Source: an uncultured Verrucomicrobiales bacterium (GTDB taxonomy: Bacteria; Verrucomicrobiota; Verrucomicrobiia; Verrucomicrobiales; Akkermansiaceae). Taken from it: DNA of 37,306 nt. Position numbers and translations under genes: made by a program. Each line of letters begins with the position of its first letter. Within the stretch, counting starts at the first letter, position 1. Below the pieces are notes generated by a model. It was not told where the DNA came from. It searched no databases and saw only the letters and a list, made by a program, of their open reading frames with translations. Shown in pieces: positions 1 through 7,362 of the stretch. The stretch lies in the NCBI GenBank assembly GCA_937916505.1, contig CALFSW010000057.1:1-37306 (forward strand), written 5' to 3'.

Positions 1-233
1 GCCACCGAGTTCCCCGAGCTATCCCCCCGGCTGCCAAAGTGGCAACACCAGCTAGCCGCCCTGGGCAATGACCCGAAGTTCCACCACGCCGTCTACAACT
101 CCCAGGTCCTCCGCCGCACCTCCGCCGCACCTTCGCCGGCTTCCGTCGCTTTCCCGAACTCCACCGCATGGCCGACGCCTTCCCTGAATTCTCCCCCCTC
201 TGCGCCTCAGCTTCTCTGCGCGAGACCACCTGA
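1..233 (+). pseudogene. 3' end of an unrecognised gene, apparently frameshifted
   Basis: The window opens inside a + strand reading frame (frame 1) with a protein-like composition until about position 108. An 11-bp unit is then repeated exactly in tandem (109-119 and 120-130). Removing one copy joins frame 1 to frame 3, which continues with FAGFRRFPELHRMADAF and ends at a TGA at 231-233, 20 bases before the next gene. Left as it stands, frame 1 runs on as a Pro/Arg-rich shadow of the next gene. I read this as the C-terminus of a real gene broken by the duplication, or carrying an assembly error. I do not recognise the family. Its tight spacing to the desaturase suggests a shared transcript. 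Confidence 0.5.
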
Positions 234-253
234 TCCTCCCAAGCCACGAGCCC

Positions 254-1186
254 ATGAACGACCAAGAAAAATTCCCCATCCCCGCCAAAACAAATCTCGG
301 CATCGCCGCGCTCCAGATTGCCAGCATGCTCGCCATCTTCCACACGGCCGCCACCGTCGCCTGGCCTTGGCTCCTCCTCCTCGGCACAACCTACGCCCTC
401 ATCATGAACTCCGCCTACGCCATGCTCCACGAGGCCGAACACGGACTGCTCCATCCCCGCCGCCCTGTAAACGAAGGAGTCGGTGTTGTCTTGGCGTTGT
501 TCTTCCCCGCCCCCTTCCACCTTCTCCGCCAAGGCCACATCGGCCACCACTTGCGCAACCGTTCCGACGACGAGGCCTTCGACTTCTACTTCGAAGGCGA
601 GAGCAAGATCTGGAAACACCTCCAGCTCTACGGCATTCTCACGGGACTTTTTTGGTTCGTTATCGTGTTGGGAAACGCCATCGCCGCACTCCACCCAAAA
701 CTCCTCACCGCCCGCTTCGCCGCCTGGGACCGCCCCACCCGCGCCCTGCTCGAATCCCTCAACCCCCGCTACATGCGCGCCATCCGCGTCGAGTCCATCG
801 CCGTCTTCGCCTTCCACGCTCTCCTCATCTGGATGTGGGAAATCCCCGTCTGGCGACACCTCGCCATCCTCACAAGCTTCGGCATCCTCTGGTCAGCCCT
901 CCAGTATGTCCACCACTTAGGCACCGTCCGCGACGTAAAATTCGGCGCGCGGAACCTCCGCACCTGGAGCCTGATCGATCGCCTTTGGCTCAACCACAAC
1001 TGGCACCTCAACCACCACATCGAGCCCACCGTCCCCTGGATCTACCTCCCCCAAGTCGAGGCCGCCGGCAAACACGGAGAGGAACCCCGCCGCCGAATCC
1101 TCCGCAGCTACCTCCGCATGTGGCGCGGCCCCGCACTCACCGAAGAACGAATCGAAAACCGCTATGCCGGAAAAATCATCCGATAG
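254..1186 (+). CDS. Fatty acid desaturase family membrane protein
   Basis: This 310-residue protein has the three histidine clusters of membrane di-iron desaturases and hydroxylases (PF00487 type). They are HEAEH at residues 59-63, HIGHH at 95-99 and HNWHLNHH at 248-255. Hydrophobic stretches at about 15-55, 75-92, 125-145 and 180-215 surround them, so the histidines would bind two irons at the cytoplasmic face. Enzymes of this family insert double bonds or hydroxyls into acyl chains or carotenoid-like lipids, and the substrate cannot be read from the sequence. The gene begins 20 bases after the preceding reading frame and overlaps the next gene by 23 bases, which indicates an operon. Its neighbour is an acyltransferase-like protein, so lipid modification is the likely common theme. 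Confidence 0.85.
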   Translation: MNDQEKFPIPAKTNLGIAALQIASMLAIFHTAATVAWPWLLLLGTTYALIMNSAYAMLHEAEHGLLHPRRPVNEGVGVVLALFFPAPFHLLRQGHIGHHLRNRSDDEAFDFYFEGESKIWKHLQLYGILTGLFWFVIVLGNAIAALHPKLLTARFAAWDRPTRALLESLNPRYMRAIRVESIAVFAFHALLIWMWEIPVWRHLAILTSFGILWSALQYVHHLGTVRDVKFGARNLRTWSLIDRLWLNHNWHLNHHIEPTVPWIYLPQVEAAGKHGEEPRRRILRSYLRMWRGPALTEERIENRYAGKIIR

Positions 1187-1910
1187 CCCCACCGGGCCCA
1201 CCCAGGGAATCAAAATGTCAACGCCCCGTCTGCTGGCGATGCTCTTCCTCAACGCCTTGCCGCTCGCCCATCTCGGTGCCGTCATCGCCACAGCCACCCT
1301 CCTGCCAACCGACTGGGGCACACGGCTCACCGTCACTCTCACCGTGCTCTACCTCCTCCCGCCGCTCCTCGCCCGCCCGTTCCTCCCCACTTGCCGCAGC
1401 GCCGGTAACCACGCCCCCCTCGGCTCGCCCCCCTTCTTTGCGTGGTGGGTCACCCTCCAGCTCCAAATGGTCTTCAACCGCCTCACCTTCCTCGAAGAAA
1501 TCCTCCGCTTTGTCCCCGGCCTCTATTCGTTCTGGCTCCGCCTTTGGGGCGCAAAGGTAGGCGCCCGCACCTTTTGGGCCAGCGGCGTCACGATCCTCGA
1601 CCGCCCCTTCCTCCGCATTGGCAATGGCGTCGTCTTTGGAGCCGGTGTCCGCATCAATCCCCACGTCATCGCCGCTCCAGACGATGCCTCTGAAAAGCAG
1701 CTCCTCCTCGCCGACGTCGTCATCGGCGATGCCTGCACCGTCGGAGGGTATTCTCTCCTCACAGCAGGTCCCGAACTCGCACCCGGCGAGACCACCCGCG
1801 CCTTTCTCATTTCCTCACCGTTCAGCCTTTGGCAGAATGGCAGGCGTCAGCGCGACTCCGCCCGACGGGAACGAAATCACGTCTCTAAAACAACCACCAA
1901 AAGCCCATGA
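1164..1910 (+). CDS. Membrane protein with left-handed beta-helix (hexapeptide) acyltransferase-like domain
   Basis: The 248-residue product starts with two hydrophobic segments (about 22-48 and 56-75). A second part follows with hexapeptide-like repeats: VGARTFWASGVTI, RIGNGVVFGAGVRI and VVIGDACTVGGYSLL (about residues 130-205). These resemble the coil repeats of LbH acyltransferases that modify lipids or sugars. The repeat block is short, and no clear catalytic His is visible, so activity is uncertain. The first ATG overlaps the desaturase end by 23 bases. An internal ATG at 1215 (residue 18) is an alternative start that gives a better N-terminal membrane segment. The 3' end overlaps the next start as ATGA, which suggests translational coupling. 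Confidence 0.6.
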   Translation: MPEKSSDSPTGPTQGIKMSTPRLLAMLFLNALPLAHLGAVIATATLLPTDWGTRLTVTLTVLYLLPPLLARPFLPTCRSAGNHAPLGSPPFFAWWVTLQLQMVFNRLTFLEEILRFVPGLYSFWLRLWGAKVGARTFWASGVTILDRPFLRIGNGVVFGAGVRINPHVIAAPDDASEKQLLLADVVIGDACTVGGYSLLTAGPELAPGETTRAFLISSPFSLWQNGRRQRDSARRERNHVSKTTTKSP

Positions 1911-2488
1911 ATCCCAAACTCATACTCACAGCTGCCATCGCCCTCATCTTCCCCGCTCTTCCACTCCATGCCGATCCTGGAAGCGAAGCCGACAAACAGG
2001 CGCTTCGCGATCTGGCGGCCACCTACGAAAAAGCGATCACCGACGATGATCTCGCCCCAATTGCCCCCCACCTCGCCGAGGGCTTCTCCGGTGTCATGCT
2101 CACGTCTGACCGGGTCGAGGGATTCGCCGGACTGGATCTCTACTGGACCTCGATCAAGGATCTGATCGGCGAAGGCGGCAGCTACCGGATCACCTTGGAA
2201 CCGGAAGACACCGATTTCCGCGGCGATCTCGCCGTGGCCAAAGGCGACGCCCTGGAACAAGTCACCTTGCCTAATGGAAAACTGGTCGAATTCCCCTCCA
2301 AATGGACCGCGGTTTGCATCCGCCAGAACGGGGTTTGGAAGCTTCTCCGTGTCCATGCGACGATCAACCCGCTTGAAAACCCCTTCACCGCGAAGGCCAA
2401 GACGATCTCAAACTTGATCGTCGGCAGCTCTGTCGGCCTCGGGGGACTGCTGTTGGGATTTTTCCTCGGGCGCCGAAAACGATCCTAG
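1907..2488 (+). CDS. Exported NTF2/SnoaL-like protein with C-terminal membrane anchor
   Basis: The 193-residue protein has a cleavable-looking signal peptide (residues 1-22, cut near LHA-DP). An NTF2-like cone follows at about 30-150: an early helix with DLAATYEKAITDDDL, then strands with WTAVCIRQNGVWKLLRVHA. That layout is typical of the DUF4440/SnoaL-like superfamily. A glycine-rich transmembrane helix (about 168-187) and a basic RRKRS end complete it, so the domain probably faces the periplasm. NTF2-like domains act as small-ligand binders or enzymes, and the role cannot be deduced here. It is the last gene of the tight + strand set and is coupled to the upstream gene by a 4-base overlap. 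No clear terminator follows. Confidence 0.7.
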   Translation: MNPKLILTAAIALIFPALPLHADPGSEADKQALRDLAATYEKAITDDDLAPIAPHLAEGFSGVMLTSDRVEGFAGLDLYWTSIKDLIGEGGSYRITLEPEDTDFRGDLAVAKGDALEQVTLPNGKLVEFPSKWTAVCIRQNGVWKLLRVHATINPLENPFTAKAKTISNLIVGSSVGLGGLLLGFFLGRRKRS

Positions 2489-2552
2489 ATTTTCTTTGCG
2501 ACGACCGTAACGCTGCCGCTGATGAATTGGGAAGTATTGCCGGGGATTAGAA

Positions 2553-3215
2553 ATGAAAAATTATTCCGATGTCTCGTTTCCTTCTACTCGTTGGAGCAAG
2601 GTGGTGGCGGCGACAGATCGGAAGGCACAAGTTGAGTCGCAGACCGCGTTAAGTGAACTTTGCCTATCATACTGGTTCCCGCTTTACGGTTTCCTGCGGC
2701 GCAAAGGTCATTCACCTCCTGATGCGGAAGATTTGACCCAGGCCTTTTTTGTAAAGATCCTCTCTGGTGATCTTCTCTCACGGGCCAACCCGGATTTGGG
2801 TCGACTCCGTTCCTTTCTTCTTAAAATCTTGAGCCGCTTCGCCCTCGACGAAGCGGATAAACGTCGGGCGATAAAGAGAGGAGGCCAACAAAGCGAGATC
2901 TCTATCGACGCGGTCGTGGCGGAAAAACAATTGGCTTTGGAGCCGGCCGATCACGTGACTCCGGAGGCTCTTTTTGACCGGCGCTGGGCGCTTACGATTT
3001 TGGCTAATGTCATGATTGTTCTGCGACAGGAATACGAGGAGGCGGGTAAGAGTGAGTATTTTCAGATGCTTGAGGAATTCTTGGCTGCTCCTCCGGATCG
3101 CCATGAATATGCCCTTGTGGCAAGCAAGCTCGGGATGAAAGAGGGCTCGGTCACCCCCCGTTTTCGTTTCAGATCGAGATTTTCTGGTGAGAACCGGGCC
3201 AGGTGCGCCAGTTGA
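2553..3215 (+). CDS. ECF-like RNA polymerase sigma factor with degraded 3' end
   Basis: The 220-residue frame matches the large ECF-type sigma family common in Verrucomicrobia and Planctomycetes. It has FPSTRWSKVV at 9-18, the region 2 segment with DAEDLTQAFFVKILSGDLL (about 57-75), and a helix-turn-helix start, VASKLGMKEGSV, near 188-199. After that helix the protein loses family similarity (TPRFRFRSRFSGENRA). Typical C-terminal sequence reappears in other frames downstream: GQVRQLMPKDAGSV from about 3194 and LFKSIEI at about 3249-3269. Several indels have therefore scrambled the end of region 4. DNA binding may be impaired, and the gene may be a pseudogene. Its composition is less GC-rich than its neighbours. 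Confidence 0.6.
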   Translation: MKNYSDVSFPSTRWSKVVAATDRKAQVESQTALSELCLSYWFPLYGFLRRKGHSPPDAEDLTQAFFVKILSGDLLSRANPDLGRLRSFLLKILSRFALDEADKRRAIKRGGQQSEISIDAVVAEKQLALEPADHVTPEALFDRRWALTILANVMIVLRQEYEEAGKSEYFQMLEEFLAAPPDRHEYALVASKLGMKEGSVTPRFRFRSRFSGENRARCAS

Positions 3216-3458
3216 TGCCCAAGGATGCTGGTAGCGTGATTGCGATGCCAGCTATTCAAATCCATCGAGATTGTGCCGGGGCGATGGCTTCTCTGTGATT
3301 TCCCGGAGTTGTGGGGTATTAATCCTCTATTGGCCCGACTCACTGAACGACGAACTAGGCCGTATTTTACCGCACGGTGTGCCAGAATGTGTGCCAGAAA
3401 CCATTTCGCGTTAAAGCAAAAACCCTCTAATCGCTTGGATTACAGGGTTTTATAAAAA
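3216..3458. other. Decayed DNA between the sigma factor and tRNA-Ser, with inverted repeat
   Basis: This stretch holds out-of-frame remnants of the sigma factor C-terminus up to about 3270, then no convincing gene. Near the tRNA is a duplicated motif, tgtgccaga (3378-3386 and 3390-3398). Next comes a near-perfect inverted repeat at about 3418-3450 (aaaaccctctaatc / gattacagggtttt, one mismatch, 5-base loop). The arrangement is reminiscent of the integrase end and attachment junction of elements inserted at tRNA 3' ends, but no integrase domain can be read, so this remains inference. Confidence 0.35.
3418..3450. repeat. Inverted repeat next to the tRNA-Ser 3' end
   Basis: Two 14-base arms (3418-3431 and 3437-3450, one mismatch) flank a 5-base loop. 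The structure ends 9 bases from the CCA end of the tRNA-Ser gene, on the side toward which the tRNA is transcribed. It could serve as a terminator hairpin for the tRNA or be part of an attachment site. On the minus strand the stem is not followed by a long T-run, although its 3' arm itself ends in tttt. Confidence 0.5.
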
Positions 3459-3548
3459 TGGCGGACCCGGAGGGATTCGAACCCTCGATACCCTCACGGG
3501 TATACTCCCTTAGCAGGGGAGCGCTTTCGACCACTCAGCCACAGGTCC
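3459..3548 (-). tRNA. tRNA-Ser (anticodon GCU)
   Basis: Read on the minus strand, a full class II tRNA folds. The acceptor strands ggacctg and cgggtcc are followed by discriminator G and an encoded CCA (3459-3461). The D arm contains gctgagtggtcgaaagc. The anticodon stem ctccc/gggag encloses the loop ctgctaa with anticodon GCT, reading AGC and AGU serine codons. A long variable arm (tatacccgtgagggtatc) precedes the T arm gagggttcgaatccctc. The long variable arm and G discriminator are serine tRNA traits. The gene has its own promoter just upstream at 3571-3599. Confidence 0.95.
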
Positions 3549-3570
3549 CGTGGTTCGTCGAACGGGGCGG

Positions 3571-3599
3571 ATATGAACACCTGAACCGGCCTTCGTCAA
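3571..3599 (-). promoter_or_regulatory. Sigma-70-like promoter of tRNA-Ser
   Basis: On the minus strand, a -35 box TTGACG (complement of 3594-3599) and a -10 box TCATAT (complement of 3571-3576) are separated by exactly 17 bases. The -10 box ends 22 bases before the tRNA 5' end, so the start site would lie a short way upstream of the mature tRNA. Confidence 0.6.
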
Positions 3600-3780
3600 T
3601 GGCAAGCGTGCATTAATCACTACTTTTTTTGAGGGCAATTTCACCAACCCGTTCTCGAGAAGAAAATGGCCATGGGATTTCTATCATGACGGCACTTGGG
3701 AATTGGCAAAACACCCTCCACCGGGACAATTGCCCCACTCCGGAATCGATGAATTCATAGCTCGGTTAAGACCAAAGTGA
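3577..3780 (+). pseudogene. Orphan C-terminal gene fragment of unknown family
   Basis: An open stretch without an ATG encodes protein-like sequence ending KWPWDFYHDGTWELAKH, then PPPGQLPHSGIDEFIARLRPK, and a TGA at 3778-3780. It is rich in aromatic residues and unlike a random frame. The frame is closed upstream by a stop at 3574, and its 5' part overlaps the tRNA promoter, so it cannot be a complete gene there. I read it as the tail of a gene whose front was removed. The family is not recognised. Confidence 0.35.
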
Positions 3781-3807
3781 ATCTTGTGAACCGTGGCCTG
3801 ACCCCAC

Positions 3808-3838
3808 AAAAAAAAGGCGTCCTGATTCAGGACGCCTT
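3808..3838 (-). terminator. Rho-independent terminator of the coiled-coil gene pair
   Basis: A perfect 12-base inverted repeat (3814-3825 and 3827-3838, aaggcgtcctga/tcaggacgcctt) has a run of eight A on its left side. On the minus strand this reads as a GC-rich stem followed by U8. It lies 22 bases beyond the stop codon at 3861. Confidence 0.9.
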
Positions 3839-3860
3839 CTTGAAATTTATTTGGAAAATC

Positions 3861-4658
3861 CTAGTTGGAACGGACTTTCTCGAGAATGACCTGATCTCCT
3901 CGCTGAAGAATTGCGCCAACAGAAAGACTTCCTGGCACAATGTCAGCGATCGCGCTGTTCGCCTCGAGCTTGTGCACGGAGAGCTTTCCAAGAAGGCGTC
4001 CGCCGCGTTGAACAAGAAGGGTTGAATCAGCAGTGAGACCGGAATTCTCCCCCGCACCAATGACCACGAAATTCCACTCGTTATCGACTCCAGTGACTGT
4101 CGCCTGAAAAGTATTTCCACGAACCCGGTCATTAGCTGCCTGGATCTTACCCCCGGTCCGTTTGGCGTCGGCAATGTTCTTGGCGATTGTTTCTTGAAGC
4201 TTGGTCTTAATGAGTTCAAACTCCTCGACTTGGGAAACCAACTTTTTCTCGTTATCAACCATCTCCTGATATTTCACAGGAACTTCCTCGAGTTGAATTC
4301 CAGGGAAGAGCTCCTCGATCTGAGTAATCGCCTTGTCGATCTGGGCTTCTTCTCCAACAGCAGTCTCCAACTCGCTACCAATGGTTTCCAAGGTGCGATT
4401 GAGACCGCCCTCGCTGGAAACGGCGGCCTCGAGACCAGCCTTGGTCTCAGCCCTTTCATCTTTCGCAAGGTCGCGTGCCGCAGTCGACTGCTCTTTATCT
4501 TTTTCCTTCTGAGTGATGTCTTTGCTCAACCTTTTGTTGTCCTCAATAAGACCATTTCGGACACTGAGCTGCTCTTCAAATTTAGACTTGGCTTCCCAGC
4601 CAAAGAAACCCGCCGCGCCGATGGCGACAACCGAGAGAATGTAGAAAATTGATTTCAT
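3861..4658 (-). CDS. Membrane-anchored coiled-coil protein with C-terminal beta domain (paralogue of the upstream gene)
   Basis: The 265-residue protein has an N-terminal uncleaved-type membrane segment (residues 4-20) and a long charged heptad-rich coiled coil (about 25-185, rich in E, K, A, Q). A compact beta-rich end follows (about 195-262) with LLVQRGGRLLGKLSV, ANSAIADIV and a GDQV near the terminus. The same end pattern occurs in the gene just upstream, so the two are paralogues. The topology predicts a periplasmic rod tipped by a small beta barrel, as in MreC or FlgT-like tips, though I cannot assign a family. It is the second gene of a two-gene unit, 50 bases after its partner, and ends at a strong terminator. 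No function is proposed. Confidence 0.7.
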   Translation of the reverse strand: MKSIFYILSVVAIGAAGFFGWEAKSKFEEQLSVRNGLIEDNKRLSKDITQKEKDKEQSTAARDLAKDERAETKAGLEAAVSSEGGLNRTLETIGSELETAVGEEAQIDKAITQIEELFPGIQLEEVPVKYQEMVDNEKKLVSQVEEFELIKTKLQETIAKNIADAKRTGGKIQAANDRVRGNTFQATVTGVDNEWNFVVIGAGENSGLTADSTLLVQRGGRLLGKLSVHKLEANSAIADIVPGSLSVGAILQRGDQVILEKVRSN

Positions 4659-4708
4659 GAAATGATAAGTTCGTAGATTTGTGGTGTGCTGTGGAAAAAC
4701 TGGGATTT

Positions 4709-5491
4709 TTAATTCTTCGCGGACTCTTCGGCTGGGACAACGTCATCACCTACCGAGACATTTTCGCCTTCCGCGAGGGTGGCCCGGATGATGTCGGCGG
4801 TGGCCGAATTTGCTGAAACCGCAGTCACATTCAACTCGGCAATTTTTTCGCCTCCGCGCATGACTTGCACCTTGGAACCACCGATGACACCGATGCTCAT
4901 TCCTCCGGAGAGGGTGACGATCCCGAGGGAACGATCATATGAACGAATCTTGGTTTTCATCATGGGATCGGATTTGCCGGAATTAATACGGCTGAGTTCA
5001 TCCGACGCTGCTGTCGATGAAGCCGATGTGCTGGTCTTCTCACCGCTGAGGCGGGAATTTTCGGCAGTCAGAACGGCCACTTGATCCTCAAGCTCGGCAA
5101 TCGATGCTTTCAGACGCTCGATCTTGGGCGCCAGCTCCTTGATCTCACCAAGTTCAACCAAAGTGTCCTTCTTCTCCTTAAGACTCGCCTTAACGGTATC
5201 GAGTTTGCTTTGCTTGGCTTTCGTATCAGCCTCGATCTTTTCGTTGACCGCATTCTGGGCATCAAGCTTCACTTGAAAATCATCGTGCTCCTTGTTGGCG
5301 GCGGCTTTTTCCTGGGTCAGCTCGTCGATGTCAGCGAGAAGACCGTTGAAGGTCTTTTGGTTCGTAACTTTACTGGTGGATTCAGTTTCAGTAGCGAGCT
5401 TCTGCGTTTCAAATTCCTCCTTGTTTTTGTATGCAACAAAAGCCGAAAAGGCGAGGACGAGGGCCGCTAGTATTCCAAAAGTATTTGCCAT
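4709..5491 (-). CDS. Membrane-anchored coiled-coil protein with C-terminal beta domain
   Basis: This 260-residue protein has a membrane helix at residues 6-21 and a coiled coil at about 25-150 (heptads rich in K, E, L and A). A Ser/Thr-rich linker (about 152-165, STSASSTAASDELS) precedes a beta-rich tip (about 182-252). The tip contains VQVMRGGEKIAELNV, ANSATADII and GDDVV, matching the tip of the downstream gene residue for residue at RGG, ANSA and ADI. It heads the minus-strand pair and is divergent from the ABC exporter, with only 95-155 bases between their starts. No Shine-Dalgarno sequence is evident. A scaffold or envelope-spanning role fits the shape, but that is inference. Confidence 0.7.
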   Translation of the reverse strand: MANTFGILAALVLAFSAFVAYKNKEEFETQKLATETESTSKVTNQKTFNGLLADIDELTQEKAAANKEHDDFQVKLDAQNAVNEKIEADTKAKQSKLDTVKASLKEKKDTLVELGEIKELAPKIERLKASIAELEDQVAVLTAENSRLSGEKTSTSASSTAASDELSRINSGKSDPMMKTKIRSYDRSLGIVTLSGGMSIGVIGGSKVQVMRGGEKIAELNVTAVSANSATADIIRATLAEGENVSVGDDVVPAEESAKN

Positions 5492-5586
5492 AAGATAGTG
5501 TCGTTAGGTGGTGTTTCAAGTAACCTACCGATCCAAGTCCACATCCGGCAATCAGAAAATTCAGTGAAAAGTGAAATATCTGCGCT

Positions 5587-7362
5587 TTGGGCCATTCTCT
5601 TCGACTGATCGCTTGCATCTGCAAGGCCAGAAGACAAGTTGCGGGCGTGTCGAGTGTACTTCGAGTAGTGGCTTATTTAAGGCGATATCCCCTATTGGGA
5701 GGATCGCAGTTTCTCTGTGCGGCCATTATGGCCGGTTCCGTCATCGTTTTCCCTCTGGTGACCAAACACATCACCGGGGTCATCATTCCCGAAAAGAAGG
5801 TCGAGGCCTTCCTCCCCTGGGTGCTCCTGGGCTTGCTTTCATTTTTTCTCAAGGACGCCCTCAACTGTGCCCGCATCATCCTGAACAACCATTTTGAGCA
5901 GAAGGTCATCTTTGACATCCGCTCGGACCTTTATCAAAAGATTCAACGGCTCCCGCTTCGTTGGTTCGACAGCCGAAGGACCGGAGACATCATGACCCGG
6001 GTCGTCGAGGACGTGACCGCAATGGAGCGGATCTTGATCGATGGCATCGAGCTCGGCCTGATTTCGGTCATTCAAATTCTCGCCGTGGGCATCACAATGT
6101 ATCTCATCAATCCCACCGTCGCGATGTGGGCCACCCTGCCCATCCCATTCCTCGCATTGGGTGCCTGGATTTACACCCGCAACGCCCGCGGTCGCTACAA
6201 AGCCCAGCGCGATTCCTCTTCCGATCTCAATGCCCTGCTTCACGACAACATTGCAGGAATCAGACAGATCAAAGCCTATGCGGCCGAAAAAGATGAACAC
6301 GAGCACTTCAACGGCCTTTCGGGTGCTCTTCGTAAAGCCACTCTCCGGGTCATGAAATGGTGGGCCTTTTACAACCCGAGCATGTCCTTTTTCAATAGTA
6401 TTGGCTACGTCCTCGTCCTGGGCTTCGGAGGCTACGCCGTGATGCAGGAAACCATGGAAATCAATGATCTCATCGCTTTCTTCCTCCTCCTCTCACTCTT
6501 CTACGAACCCGTCACCAAGCTTCACCAGCTCAACCAAATGGCCCTTTCGTCCAGGGCTGCCGCGGATCGTGTTTTTGAAATCCTCGACTCGGAAGACGAA
6601 CCGGATGCCGCGAGCGGAGAACCCCTCCCCCGTCCCGTAAAAGGCGCGGTTCAATTCAACGACGTCAGCTTTGCCTACGACGAAAACCAACCCACCCTTC
6701 ACAAGGTTTCACTCAAGGCCGAACCGGGACAAACGATCGCCCTCGCTGGTTCCACGGGTGCCGGCAAGTCCACCATCGTGAATCTCCTTTGCCGTTTCTA
6801 CGAGTATGACAGCGGCTCGATTCTCATCGATGGCAAGGAGCTCAATACCCTCGCCAAAACCCCTCTTCGAGATGCCATCGGCTACGTCACGCAGGAAGCT
6901 TTCCTCTTTAATGGCACGGTGAAGGAAAACCTCTCGCTGGCAGATCGAAAGGCCAGCGATGCCGATATTTGGAAAGCTCTTGAAGCGGCCAAAGCGGCCG
7001 ACTTTGTCCGGGCCCTTCCCGAACGGCTCGAAACCAACGTGGGCGAACGCGGCGTGAAACTTTCCGGCGGAGAAAAGCAACGCCTCTCGATTGCTCGCGC
7101 GCTCCTGAAAGACCCTCCGATTCTTCTCCTCGATGAAGCGACCGCCTCGGTCGATAACCAGACCGAACTCCTAATTCAACAAGCACTCGACGCATTGATG
7201 AAGAACCGCACCTCCATCGTCATCGCCCACCGCTTGTCCACCATTCAGAATGCCGATCGCATTTACGTCCTCGAAAATGGACAAGTCATTGAAGAAGGAA
7301 CCCACGACGAACTCATCGCTCAAGATGGCCAATTTGCGGAATTAGCTAATGCCATTAAATAA
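5587..7362 (+). CDS. MsbA-like ABC exporter (fused permease and ATPase)
   Basis: The 591-residue half-transporter has an ABC type-1 membrane domain (about 35-335) with the coupling-region motif RWFDSRRTGDIMTRV at 125-139. The nucleotide-binding domain carries Walker A GSTGAGKST at 388-396, a Q-loop Gln near 436, signature LSGGEKQRL at 492-500, Walker B ILLLDEA at 512-518 and H-loop His548. All catalytic elements are intact. The homodimer would export lipids or hydrophobic compounds, and MsbA-type lipid A-core flipping is the closest model. The first ATG gives an unusual Cys/Arg-rich leader, so GTG at 5647 (residue 21) may be the true start. It is divergent from the coiled-coil pair and followed by a terminator at 7547-7580. 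Confidence 0.9.
   Translation: MGHSLRLIACICKARRQVAGVSSVLRVVAYLRRYPLLGGSQFLCAAIMAGSVIVFPLVTKHITGVIIPEKKVEAFLPWVLLGLLSFFLKDALNCARIILNNHFEQKVIFDIRSDLYQKIQRLPLRWFDSRRTGDIMTRVVEDVTAMERILIDGIELGLISVIQILAVGITMYLINPTVAMWATLPIPFLALGAWIYTRNARGRYKAQRDSSSDLNALLHDNIAGIRQIKAYAAEKDEHEHFNGLSGALRKATLRVMKWWAFYNPSMSFFNSIGYVLVLGFGGYAVMQETMEINDLIAFFLLLSLFYEPVTKLHQLNQMALSSRAAADRVFEILDSEDEPDAASGEPLPRPVKGAVQFNDVSFAYDENQPTLHKVSLKAEPGQTIALAGSTGAGKSTIVNLLCRFYEYDSGSILIDGKELNTLAKTPLRDAIGYVTQEAFLFNGTVKENLSLADRKASDADIWKALEAAKAADFVRALPERLETNVGERGVKLSGGEKQRLSIARALLKDPPILLLDEATASVDNQTELLIQQALDALMKNRTSIVIAHRLSTIQNADRIYVLENGQVIEEGTHDELIAQDGQFAELANAIK

Noticed and set aside
367-1560. Long plus-strand frame of 397 codons overlapping the desaturase and the next gene
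   Set aside because: Its product is extremely Pro/Arg/His-rich, has no domain, and is the frame-shifted shadow of two well-supported GC-rich genes.
3777-4652. Plus-strand frames opposite the coiled-coil gene
   Set aside because: They mirror the minus-strand coiled-coil gene, which has an anchor, heptads, a paralogue and a terminator.
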